Source of the DNA: Hirsutella rhossiliensis
Lineage: Eukaryota; Ascomycota; Sordariomycetes; Hypocreales; Ophiocordycipitaceae
DNA: 64,000 nt
NCBI RefSeq assembly: GCF_020360975.1
Contig: NW_025408670.1
Coordinates: 4,278,001 to 4,342,000 of the forward strand
Direction: 5' to 3'
The notes beneath the pieces are model-generated. The model saw only the letters and a program-made list of their open reading frames with translations. It did not search any database and was not told the DNA's origin. The translations under genes were made by a program, and so were the position numbers. This document shows positions 9,266 to 20,209 of the stretch, piece by piece (within the stretch, counting starts at the first letter, position 1; every line of letters begins with the position of its first letter).

Positions 9266-12063
9266 CTTTTTCCCGTCCTAATGTTTTGCTATCTTTTCGA
9301 TTTCGAGGGGGATAATGGTAAAGGCCTACTCGTCGGTGGAGCTCCTAAAGTTCCTTCGGCTCCATCGGAGCCTAGCTATTATATTGGCATTGTGTATGGC
9401 CAATCACCTGCTATTACTGTTAAGTTTCGACTTACGTCCGGTATTTGTCTGCGCTATTCCAGTTTGCTTCACACACGGGATATACGCGCTGTACTCTATT
9501 TACCGAAATAAAGCGATCGGACGGCCCTAGCCAACCGCAAAAATCAAGAGAATAGACAGTGCCATTCATGCTGTAATCGACACTTCCACGCCGCTGAGCG
9601 TCAGGCCAGGCCAGCATATCAACATGTTGATACCAAGAGTGCATTCATTAAGGAGCCACCTGCTTATGATTGTTCGATCCTGAACTTCTAATTAGCAGGG
9701 GAAAATAGAGCTACTGATTAAGCCTTAGGGAGGGCCATCATGTAAACCCCAGGATAGGTTGCCTCTTTTAGGAAGGGAATAAACGCAGCCACGCGGAAGT
9801 TAGGTAAACGAAATCAGGAAGGATCTTTAAAGGAAGTACTGGGTGGCTTTCACAGGCTCCCACGGCGTCCCGATAGATCACCAGGGCTATAGAACTGTTG
9901 GAATAATTGCGTCAGACTTCGGCATCGTGTCTATATTAATGTATCTAGAGAATTTAACGCGGCACCATCAGTCTGGTTGTACTCGACGCATATGCCTATT
10001 TTGGCTGCGTAGAAGCTTTAGTGGGCACCTATTGTGAGCCCGCATATGACGGAGCTGATCCATATAGACCCTTAGCGAGTTCTTGATACTATTTATGAGG
10101 CACTTGCAAAGGACAATGTAGGTGGCATGGTGCGCACCAGGCTTAAGACAAGTTAAGGAAGGCCGGCAGTCTGCCTAGAGAGTAAAGGCTTTAATCTGTT
10201 AGGAAGGAAACGGTAAGCCGCAGCAAGGAGGCCGCGTCACCATAGAGCGAGTTAGGATCGATGACATTGATCTGAAGAGGGTTCCCGAAGATCCTACATG
10301 GTCAGGCTCTCGCGGAGGGGAACCGGAAGATCAAGTTGATGGGTAGTATCTGTTAAAGTTTCTGACAGCGCCTTGTATACAGACGATCCGAGCTGGGGTC
10401 ATGCCCTGCACATACACGCGCAGGCATACGGAACACGGTGTCCAAAGAAGGAAACACCAAAGATAGCGATGCATGCCGCCAGATACTCAGGCCTGCAGAA
10501 GTTCCACATTCATGCCAGCGGCGGGTGCAGGCACTCATCATGGGTGTGATATGCTGACGGTTGCATCTGCGTCAGACATTCATGTATGACCGGGGCCCAT
10601 CGGCCGAGAGCTTTGGACACAACTCCCTCTTCCGGTCATGATCGGCAAGCGTCGGGTACAGTAGTCGCCCAGTGCCGAGACAGTCGGCCGGAAGGTCTTG
10701 GATTCCTGTCGGCCGGGCCGGCCGACGTCGAGCCATCCGGGCGCCTCCGGTCCGGAGCCGGGGGGACATGAGGTGAATGCAAGAGCTTCCTCTGCCTGGG
10801 ACCAAACGACGACCAGCCTGGACTCGAACCCCTTCTCGCCCAATCATACTGTACGTCGAGCCCCGTTGGTTGTCCTAGCAAGCAGGCACTTGATGGATGT
10901 GCCAGGGTTCTTGTTACTTATATCAGAGCCCACTGGTCCAGCACTGTCGACGTCGGTACATGTGACTAGCAAAGGATTCTTTGAAACTGTGTCTTCTTCC
11001 TCAGCCACAGCGCCAATCAACTCGCACTCGTGCCATCCACCTGCCTTGCTCTACCAGCACAAACCCTACCTCCGAGCCCGCACCCGTGAGAACATTGCCC
11101 TTCGCATTTGGCGTGAATTTTGCCTGTGCTTTTCTGGGCTTTGCGCTCTATAGGAACATACTTAGCCAACAAAAGCCTCGTACGGTCGGCTGGTCCGTCC
11201 CCCATCTTGGTCCATCCATCCATACCACCGACTGATCACCATCACACATCTGGCTGCGTAATGCCCAATCTGATCAGCGTGCTCAGGAGATTCCCTAGAA
11301 ATATATTCCAAGCCAACGATGGCATGTAGGTGCATCTCAGAGATCGGTCTGACCGGGGTCGGCGCCATGTCTTTGACATCGTAGCCAGCAACGATGGATG
11401 GGTGAAGCCACTGGCATTCGACCCTTTGATGTATCAAGGTGGGCAGCGGCCTTCACTCGTTGGTCCTCTTCAACCAACACGATCCAAGCACCGAATGGCG
11501 CCTCGATGCGGCCCAACTCACCGTATCAACAACACCTCGCTTCTCGTCTGTTCAGGGGCCGAGACGTCATCGCCTATGCTGCTTTGGCGGGTAGGTCTAC
11601 TTTTGCGGTCCTTGCCCATGGAATTCGCCAACAACGTTTGCTTTTCAGAGGAGCGGCCTGCCGGAAGATCTGCTCCTCGTTCATGAGCGCCCGGATCACT
11701 ACTCGCTTCAACCAGCCAGAGCGATGAGGCTTCGTGGTAGCTCTCCCAACCTCAATATTCTGCCTAGATGCTTACTTTCTTGCCTGTAGACTTGAACGAC
11801 ACGATAAAAGACTACTTCTTGCGCCATGCAACTGTCTACGCGAGAGAGAAACGGCAGAAAGCCTATCCCGTGGTAACAGAATGCATACATTCCTCTTCGT
11901 AACAGAGGCACGACCTCGTGTGCGGTGTCCTAACATGGCACCACTAGAGTAGTAAAATTTACGAGTTATTTATCCTTCTGACTGACTGCTCGACTGGCTG
12001 CCTCGGCTAGCTGCCTTGGCCGCCACTACTCAGGTCGAGGTTGCTCTAAGCTCAGTTCTTCAT
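9266..12063. other. Gene-poor stretch
   Basis: Only short ORFs on both strands, none with a domain, signal peptide or conserved look. CpA and TpG are at ordinary levels, so this is not the RIP block. A T-loop-like GGTTCGAGTCC on the minus strand near 10820 does not fold into a tRNA. Confidence 0.5.
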
Positions 12064-12504
12064 CTACGCCTCGTCATCCTCATCCTCCATTGCAGGTTGG
12101 TTAGGGATGATGTACATACGGGGAGTATCGACCGTTTCACCGCTCTCGCTACGATCAAGGAAGTCGTCAAATTGTCTGAGAGCGTACTCTTGCATGTTGA
12201 AGGTGTTGGGAAAATCACGCCACCTTGGAGCCTGTTTGGCCTGGTAAGCATCGCCGCAAACAAGCACTGCTGCTGCCTTTTGCTTCCGTTCAGCCGGCTG
12301 GGCTTGACATGATTCGGTACACCCAACCAATGGCAGTGAACTGGACTTGATGAAGGTGCTTTCTTTGCGTAGCCATGACTTCATCGATTGCCAAGTGCAG
12401 ACCAACTCGACACGCCAATGGGCTGATGGATGGATATCACCTGCGTTGCCATTTGCATTCATCTTGATGTTGCCTCTGGATGTTGGTGGCGGATTACTTT
12501 TCAC
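12064..12504 (-). CDS. Possible hypothetical protein (last exon), up to 146 aa
   Basis: The last 60 residues look protein-like: RWRDFPNTFNMQEYALRQF, then DDFLDRSESGETVDTPRMY, and an acidic end MEDEDDEA before the stop. The upstream part looks random, so if real the gene probably has an intron whose acceptor is near TTACCAG at about 12250. No family is recognised and codon bias is weak. Confidence 0.25.
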   Translation of the reverse strand: MKSNPPPTSRGNIKMNANGNAGDIHPSAHWRVELVCTWQSMKSWLRKESTFIKSSSLPLVGCTESCQAQPAERKQKAAAVLVCGDAYQAKQAPRWRDFPNTFNMQEYALRQFDDFLDRSESGETVDTPRMYIIPNQPAMEDEDDEA

Positions 12505-13279
12505 GCATACAGACTACCTTGTATCATTGATCCTTGGCCACTGCTTAAGCTTCTCGGCCACGACAGCGGGAACCATCCAGTACAATGCAAGGACTGGGGT
12601 CCTCAGCCTACAGCCGTCATGCGGTTACAGCCAACAACGGGAACGATGGTCTCAACTTTAAAAGAAGCGAGTCTTGGCTGCTCCGGGAAATGTGCATGCA
12701 CGGGTCCGTACTTGTGCAGGACATACGGTATGACAGTCTATCTGCAATGCTGTTGTCAAGTCCGGTCCAAAGAACCCCAGGTTTCCAATGGCCCGTGTCT
12801 TGATGCGCCACGCGCCACTGGGGAAGCAGTAACCAATGAGAAGCTGGCCATTTCTCATTTTTCCCTCTCTCAATTTGTCCCCCCGTGTCATTTCGAGTCG
12901 CTGCGTGCGGCTGGAAAGCTGTCAAAGTCCCAACGTGCGTGCGTTGGTGGCTGGGTGACACTGAAGAGGTGGTTGGGTCTTTGACATTGCTTGCAGACTG
13001 CCGATCCGGCCAGCAGGGGGGCGCAACAATCAATCGACCGATCCTACGTCTCTGGAGAGAGAGAGAGCCCAACGCGGTCCAGCCCGATGAAATCACGGCA
13101 CAAGGCAGCGCCTTCAGGAAGCACGGCGTCTGGGGGCTGGCGAGTCCGCGTTGCTGTTGAGCCCTGCGGTGCAACTGGCGTATCCTGCGTGTGTCCTCGT
13201 ACAGTACTTCGTATTGCTTCCGTATACGAAGGAGGCCGAGGGAGCATTGGACAGTGGCGGGCGGGAAATGAGGCGCCGA

Positions 13280-13327
13280 TTCCGGACCCCGGACCCCGGA
13301 CCCCACGGACGCCGGCGCCGGCGTCCG
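13280..13327. repeat. GGACCCC triple repeat followed by a 22-bp perfect palindrome
   Basis: Three copies of CCGGACC/GGACCCC run into a perfect 22-bp palindrome at 13306-13327 whose left half is CGGACGCCGGC. The stretch is almost pure G and C and could form a strong hairpin or bind a dimeric protein. Confidence 0.7.
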
Positions 13328-14247
13328 CCGCCAAGACACGCATTACGCGGGCAAGTCGCCGATATCGTCCCGATGACTTGGTTCGAGTATCTTTATTCAG
13401 CGTCCAAGTCCAATATAACCCGTGCGCCGTGATATATATCCACAAGCAATAGTGTAAAAGAGAGCCGGCCATTTCCCCTTGCGTTTGTTTTTCCCCCTCT
13501 TTTAAGCTTTCCGACCAAATGTGCTCGCTGAGACAGACTCTCCCAGTTACAGAAGTATACTTGGTAACTATATCTGCACCGGTCTTGTAACGTTGACTCC
13601 CCATATGTACGGCACAGCGCAAGCCGAGGATGATATCACAGCATATATGCACTCCGTACGAAGCTGCAAGGAAGGGTGACAGCTCACATAAGACTGCGGG
13701 GGCGGAGATGGAGGAGGCGCGCAGCCTCACCGAGGAAGTATTGCAAGGTAGGCCTGCGCATGCAACTGGAAAGGAGCGGGAAGATGGTCTGGCGCAGGGC
13801 GGACGCATCATTCGAGGCTCAGGATTGTTGTGCGAGAGAACCGCCACCATGTCATATCCTCTCTGCTGTACCGCCATGGCATGCATGTGCTACCTATATT
13901 GTGCAGTCCTCTGCTTCAAGAGCCGTCCTGCAGAATCGCGTGCCCGGAATGGTGGCATCGCCCCGTCGCTGGGCGAACAGAGGGCCCATGTGTCTGGTGC
14001 TGACCAGGGTGCAAGTTCTTGTTTTTACGGCCGGCACTACAGGGGGCATGTCGTGCACGGTTACCAGGCATGAAGCCGATGGCGGCAGACTCGACGCGGA
14101 ACCGCTTCTTGTTCTTGGTATTGACTGAGAATTGGCATCGGATGAAGTCGCTACCGAGTACCGACAAGCTCCGACGCCCCGTTCTCGGGCCGAGGAGAGA
14201 GAAGAAGGAGACTACCTAGGTACCTAGTGTGGATGTAGCTCGAGGTA

Positions 14248-14288
14248 CCGTCTATCAGCTACCTACCTACCTACCTACCTACCTAGGT
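14248..14288. repeat. CTAC/CTAG tetranucleotide tract
   Basis: CTACCTACCTACCTACCTAC-type repeat ending in CCTAGG. It is the same class as the tracts at 15206-15290, 22937-22952, 23320-23366 and 43711-43830. Confidence 0.75.
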
Positions 14289-15205
14289 TGTAATATGTAT
14301 GCATCCTTTCCTTGGACGACGAGGAGGAGGGACGGCTTGGGTAACTCATAGCCTGGGCACACACAACACCACCGGCTTCTTCTTTTTATATATTTCCGGT
14401 TTTTTTTATCTTGCTCTCTCCCCAGCCGTTTCCGGTGACTACATCTTCCCTGGCCCCGTCAAGTGTCAGGCTCGGGCCATGCGCTGCGACCTCACTGCAT
14501 GCCCTTTGCATATGAGCGCTCGCACGCCATCGGTCCGCCGTGACACCACTTCGTCACGGAGCTAGGAAGCCTTTCGACAAGTGCTGATGGACGGTGCGCG
14601 GCATGGGTTGCGGCATGGGTTGGTGAGCTTCCCGCTCCATTATTCCCTCTCCTCCCGCCTTGTCATGACTGGTGGTCCGTCTCCCCCCCCCTTCCCAACG
14701 GCGGCCGAGAGCACATGCCAATTACTGTCGCTCATGCTTTGCTGCTGCCCTCCATTCTGCCTGGCTCTTGTTCTTGGGCTGTTCTTGGGCTGGCGCGTTG
14801 GGCAGCTTTGCGAGAACGAGGCGGGTCGTCGGCTTCGAGAAGCATTGCTTGGTCGGCTGGCTAGAGGAACTGTAGGTCCGTGCTGGGTCTGGGGAGTGTG
14901 TCGATGATTCAAGCAGTCAACTCGTATCGCTCCTTGCATCGGACAACTGGATCAGGCGCAAAGAGCATCCAGGGCGTCTTCCCTTCTTTTCGTCGTCATG
15001 TCTCCTCGCCGTCGGAATGCGGCAGCGGGAAGACGGGGTACATGTACCTCTGGGTCCCGGGGGGGAGGCGGTACACGAGAGGACGGGCGGCGCATGGGGG
15101 AACACAAAGGCAGCCCCCTGTTGGCGGCTGTTGACCAGGCCGGCAGTGCCCCTCCCGCCATCGTCCCGCGGGGGCTAGCAGGCCTGTAGATGGCACTGTC
15201 TAGTA

Positions 15206-15290
15206 GTAGTACCTACCTAGGTAGGTAGGAGAGTAAGTACCTAGATAAGTAAGTACCTAGGTAGGTAGGTACCTTAGGTAGGTTAAGGCA
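15206..15290. repeat. TACCTAGGTA-type interspersed tract
   Basis: Alternating TACC, TAGG and AAGTA units give several CCTAGG and GGTACC palindromes. It lies about 750 bp upstream of areA and contains one AGATAAG GATA-type site. Confidence 0.65.
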
Positions 15291-16013
15291 CTACCTAATC
15301 TACTAATCCCATAACTCCAGAGGGCTCCTGGCTGTCCCGAGGCCGGCCTACGGATATACATACTATAGATACCCAGGCAGTAAAGTAGTACTCCTCGCCG
15401 ACGGCAGCGGCTTTGTTGCTGTACGTGCTCGCTACCTCGGTACTGCGCCGTAAACGTCGTACAAGGGGATGCGTCGAGTCCTCAGCCGAGTTTCCCAAAG
15501 CAGTCATCCGTCGGCACACCCAACCGTAGCAACTGCATGCCGCCAACGGGCTGCTAGGGACACAAGTACCTCGTGGTATCTGCGGTGGTGCGGCGTGGCT
15601 CCCGAGGTATCGACTTTCGCGGCACGTACCTCGCTAGCGGACGACACCGCCATGTGCTCAGTTCGCCCCCGGAGCCTCGAGGTACCTGAAGATCCATGCC
15701 AAGGAGCAAAGTACTCCGTACCGTGGATCATCTTCATCTCCAGCAGGCGCGGCACATGCTTCGCCCGCAGGCAAGAAAGAGGTGGGGAGGGGGAGAGGAA
15801 GGAAGCAAGAGAGAGAAACCACGCACCCAACGGGGCCAAGCCTCCACCTACTAACTAGTCCTCCTCCTCTTAGGCTAAGCCGACTCGCTCCGTTTCGCAG
15901 CAGACGCTTTTTATTTCATTTCCATCCATTCCTCCTCATCCATCTCCTCCCCATCTGCACGCACGCGTCCTCTTTTCCTTCTCCTCTTCGCCATCTTCTT
16001 CATCGACAGCGAC

Positions 16014-19000
16014 ATGCCCGCCAGCACCGCGTCCTCCTCAACAGCCACCTCGAGGCCTATCGTCACCATGGATCCCACCTCGACCGAGCACGACTTTCGC
16101 TTCCCCCGCCGGCCAGACCCTGATCCTCCGCATGGCCTCTGCGCGCCCGACGACGCCCGCACCTGCTTCGACCGCTTCAGCGCCCACCTCAATCGCCCCT
16201 CGCCCGACGGCCTGCTGGGCGATGCCCTCTTCCCCTCGCTGCAGAGCGCCGCCCTCGACTCGCCCGACAGCCTCGATCAGATGCAGCGCGACGACCCGCT
16301 CGCCACCCAGGTCTGGAAGTTCTTCAAGTCGACCAAGCAGCAGCTGCCCAACCAGCAGCGCATGGAAAACCTCACCTGGCGCATGATGGCCCTCGGCATG
16401 CGCAACAACGCCCACCGCGACCAAGAGCCGAGCCACCAGTACGGCACCGCCCATCGCCAGCCCGCTTCAGAACTGACTCGAGAGCCTCTCAGGCCCGCCG
16501 CTGCCCCGACTAATGTCCCCAGCGGCATCGCCCAGCTGCGCAAGACGTCCGAGAACACCGGCGCCGATCCCATGAACATCGATGACTTCTTCGACGGGTC
16601 AGACACCCCCCCGGCTGGCCTCATGTCCCCGCCTCCGCTTCCGTGCAGAGCGACAGACACTGCTGCCGCCATCCCCATCAAGCTGCGCCGGGACTCGGCC
16701 ACCCAATTCGTCCCCCAGTCGCTGCCCCATCACCAGCGCCCTCCAGACGACGAGTTCGACTATGTCACGCGTCATCATCGCAAGACGAGCATTGACGATC
16801 GCCGCGTGAGTGCCCCCCTTTCTGGCTTACGGCCCTGCGGCCCGCCTCGCCTCCCGCCTCGCTACGTTGCCTTGCTCATTGCCGTCGACTTCTCCCTTGA
16901 TTCCATGCTCTCATACTACCCTTTTTCCCACATTCCCCCACCCACATTGCTTCCCGCCCCATCTCTGCTCCCCAAAAAAGAAAGAAAAAAAGTCCCCCAA
17001 TCTTACCGTGGCACTTTGGTGCATCATCACATGCTGAATCTCACCATGCACAGAACCGAAAGCGCCCCGCAAACTTCTCCCCCCATGTGTCTGCCGTCAG
17101 CAGTAGCGCCGCCGGCGGTGCTCATAGTCTGGACCCGGACGCCGACCTCCAAGGATATTCTCTCGACAACTCCAACCCAGCCGCCATGCATCAGCATCAG
17201 CAGCAACTGCCGGGCGCCAGCTCGGCTATTCCCTTCAACCTAGACTCTTTTATGGACAGCGACCCCGTCATCAACTCGGCGCCCCATTTCCCGCAATCCT
17301 TCTCCTTCTCTCCCTCGACTTCTCCAATGATACCCAACGGACCGTTTTCTGCAATGTACATTAACAATGGCACCTCTTCCGTCCCCTCGTCACTTCACAC
17401 CACAGACCTCTATTCTCCAACTGGCTCCGCCTACCAGTCGGCCGTGTCCACTCCGATTCCCATTGCCGAAAACGATGGCTTCTACTTGGGAGCCCATGAC
17501 TTGCGTCCCCAGCGTTCGCAGAGCTTCCGACAGCCTACTTCTCACAGCATGAGCAGCAGCATGGGTCCAGGCCAGCACTACCTGTACAACGGCCCCAATG
17601 GCGGCAGCACTAGCAATCTCAGCAGCAGCGCCGTCATGTACCCTCCCGGCCCCGGGCCCGAGGTTATGACGGCTTTTGGCACACCCCAGAGCTCCTTTGG
17701 CCACGTCGATCCGAATCGGGTCTTTCAGCCCGATAGCCAAGGCGCCTCCCATGCCATCCCGATGCGCCAAGACCACATGTTCTCCTTCGGCGGGGACTCG
17801 GATGACGAAGATGGCAACGGGATGGGCGACGGCGGCGTGGCCATGCGCGGCGATTTCTCGTCGGCCGTCGACGAGGCAGGATCCTTGGGGTGGGATGCGT
17901 CGCTCCCCGGCCAGTTCAGTACGCAGGCCGCTCGTTTCCCTGGTGGTCCGCCTCGGAAGCAAGTCATGATAGGAGGCACGACTACCGAGTACGTCGACAC
18001 CAGTGGCGAATGGGATCACAGCGGGCTAGCCCGATCTCAGTCGCAGTCGTTTAGACACGGGGGTGACGTGCGTCAGCAGAGGATCCCTCGCAATGCGTCG
18101 ACTCCCTCCCACCTGGCGACAAAGCACAGCGCCTTTGATCAGGCCACTCAGTCGGTGCCCACCTCGCCCGGGGGGGAAGTCAATGGGGCCATGTCGGGCT
18201 TTTCCTCGGCCGCGCCTAGCCAGCCGCCCTCGCCGCCGGGTCTGAGGCGCGATTCCTCGACCAACCTGCAGGCAGCAGGCGGGAGCCAGAGCGACGGAAG
18301 CCAACCAACAACATGCACCAACTGCTTCACCCAAACCACCCCACTGTGGCGGCGCAACCCGGACGGTCAACCCCTCTGCAACGCTTGCGGCCTCTTCCTC
18401 AAGCTGCACGGCGTGGTGCGACCGCTGAGCCTGAAGACTGACGTCATCAAGAAGAGGAACCGGGGTTCTGGAGGCACCGGCGCTGTTGGCTCGGGCGGGC
18501 GAGCGAGAAAGAACGCAAACGCAAACGGTCCCGCTGCCGCCTCGCGCAAGAGCTCGACCCTATCGATGTCGACGACGGCCGCCAAGAGCAACCCTCGGCC
18601 GAGCACGGCGTCACCCCCGGCCAGTCGATCCTCGGTCCCCGCCAAGGGAAGCGAGAGCCCGGCCAGCGGTGGCCCCGGCTCTGGACTCAACTCGGCCGGC
18701 AGCACCCCAACGAGCCATTTCGGAAACGCGGGCCCTGCCGCTGGAGTCATGGTCGTGGGCATCAAGGGCGCCGTGCCAATCGCAGCTGCGCCCCCCAAGG
18801 CGACGCCCGGTCCTGGTGCCTCGACGGCGTCTCGCCCCCCTGCCGCGTCGTCGAAGCGCCAGCGCAGGCACAGCAAGAGTGTCGGCTCCGAGTCGTCCAC
18901 GGGCATGGATGTCGACAGCCCTGACGAGACGCCTTCTCCCAACGACGTTGCTCGGTCCCTGGGTCACGTCTCCGCCATGGGTCCCATTCCCGGCTCCATG

Positions 19001-19135
19001 ATGGCGAGCCCCTTTGGCGTCAGCCAACGGACGCCGACTGCGCCCGGCAGCATGATACCCATGGCTCCGCATCAGGCCACCAGGGCAAGCCCGCCCGGCG
19101 CGCAGGAATGGGAGTGGCTGACGATGAGTCTCTAA
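16014..19135 (+). CDS. areA: AreA/Nit2 nitrogen-regulatory GATA transcription factor
   Basis: Major activator of nitrogen-catabolic genes in the nucleus, binding GATA sites. Two exons, 16014-16805 and 17054-19135. The 248-nt intron has donor GTGAGT and acceptor CACAG, and the junction reads [18 protein letters not shown] as in AreA orthologs. Predicted 957 aa; the ATG at 16068 ([16 protein letters not shown]), which begins the conserved N-terminus, would give 939 aa. A fungal AreA N-terminal domain (DUF1752-like) spans about 92-130 ([20 protein letters not shown], then [12 protein letters not shown]). One C4 GATA finger has Cys 685, 688, 706 and 709 (C-x2-C-x17-C-x2-C) and a basic tail. The C-terminus EWEWLTMSL matches the AreA end known to be bound by NmrA. 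Low-complexity Ser/Pro/Gly segments fill the rest. Convergent with the Dbf2 kinase. Confidence 0.95.
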
Positions 19136-20209
19136 CGGCTTCGGGATATGTTGGCATGTCTTGGCGCATCATGCATTGCTTCCCATCCGCTCCGCCCCGA
19201 TTTTTCCCTTCGGACGGACTACCTCGGCTACCTTTGTGTGACCTTCCGCCATTTAATTCAGGATACTTGATCCAGCGGCGTGTAGACGGGGAATCGGGAG
19301 TCACATCCTGCTACTTTTTTTGGACATGTTTCCTTTTTTTTCCATCAATGCCTTCTGCAGGGTAATCGCAAAGGAGAAGCCCGTTGGTGCGAACAAACGG
19401 GAACCTAACAGGCTTGCACCAGCGCAAGAGGACACCGCTTGGGGAAGCGCCGCGGAAGTGGATGGATGGATGTTGGCTGAGAAGGCTTGACAGCCGACGA
19501 CGCGTGGGTTGGTTTCTCGGCTTCTCCTCCTCACTTCCTGGACTTTGGCCATTGCTTGCTGCGCGGAGCTTCTTTCACCTTTCCTTGACTTGACTTTTTC
19601 CTTTTAATCGCGCCTTGATTTTGGTGGCGGTAATGCCAGTAGCAGCAGGCTACGAATCTTCATCGTGGGGCAGCGGGCGAGAAAGGGTTTTCACAGATAG
19701 CCGTCATGACATATCAGTCGCATTGGTTCTATCGCACTCATACACACACACAATGTAGTTCGACACCAACAACTGTAAACAGTCAAAGGCGGCCGTGTTC
19801 CCTCGATCCCGCTACCATTAAGCATGACCAGCTTGGGCCCTGCGGACGGCCACCATTCCAGTCCTGTATCCCGTCATCTTAGCCAGATTCCCGGCGCACT
19901 CAAAAGGAATACAGGAAAAAAAGAAGAAAAAGGAGTAACACCTCAGGCGCATATAAGTCCCCCGCATAGCATGAGGGGGGGGGGGGTCACGGGGCGCGAA
20001 ATGGAATCCGCGTAGCGCCCCCTTCGCGCCGCCAGGCCGACGCCCGGGAGGAATGCCTAAGCGTGGCCAGGACCAAAATGCGAACAGACAAAAGAGGAGG
20101 CAAAAGGCAGACGGATATGTCCGCCGCAGCCGGGCCGCCAGACGCATCACAGCATCGCTCTGCGAATGGCGCATTCCCGCCAAAGCTTTGCCGGGCTCCA
20201 CTGCTCGTT
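19136..20209. other. Intergenic, convergent 3' ends of areA and dbf2
   Basis: Holds the 3' regions of both genes. No ORF with domain content. A short (CA)n run lies near 19742 and a poly-G run near 19976-19986. Confidence 0.5.

Larger units (their letters stand above)
12505..16013. other. Long intergenic region upstream of areA
   Basis: Contains several short repeats (listed separately) and ORFs that look random, the longest (280 aa, minus, 13044-13886) being low in information. The last 200 bp before 16014 are CT-rich (CTCCTCCTC, CTTCTTCATC), a common core-promoter and leader composition in filamentous fungi. An AGATAAG (HGATAR, GATA-factor type) sits near 15244 inside the TACC/GGTA tract, so AreA autoregulation is conceivable but unproven. 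Confidence 0.4.

Noticed and set aside
10815..10835. tRNA-like T-loop GGTTCGAGTCC on the minus strand
   Set aside because: The flanks do not pair as a T stem or acceptor stem, and no matching D arm was found upstream.
13044..13886. 280-aa minus-strand ORF
   Set aside because: No domain or conserved look, low-complexity Arg/Pro/Ala content, overlaps the GC-rich palindrome, and no promoter support.
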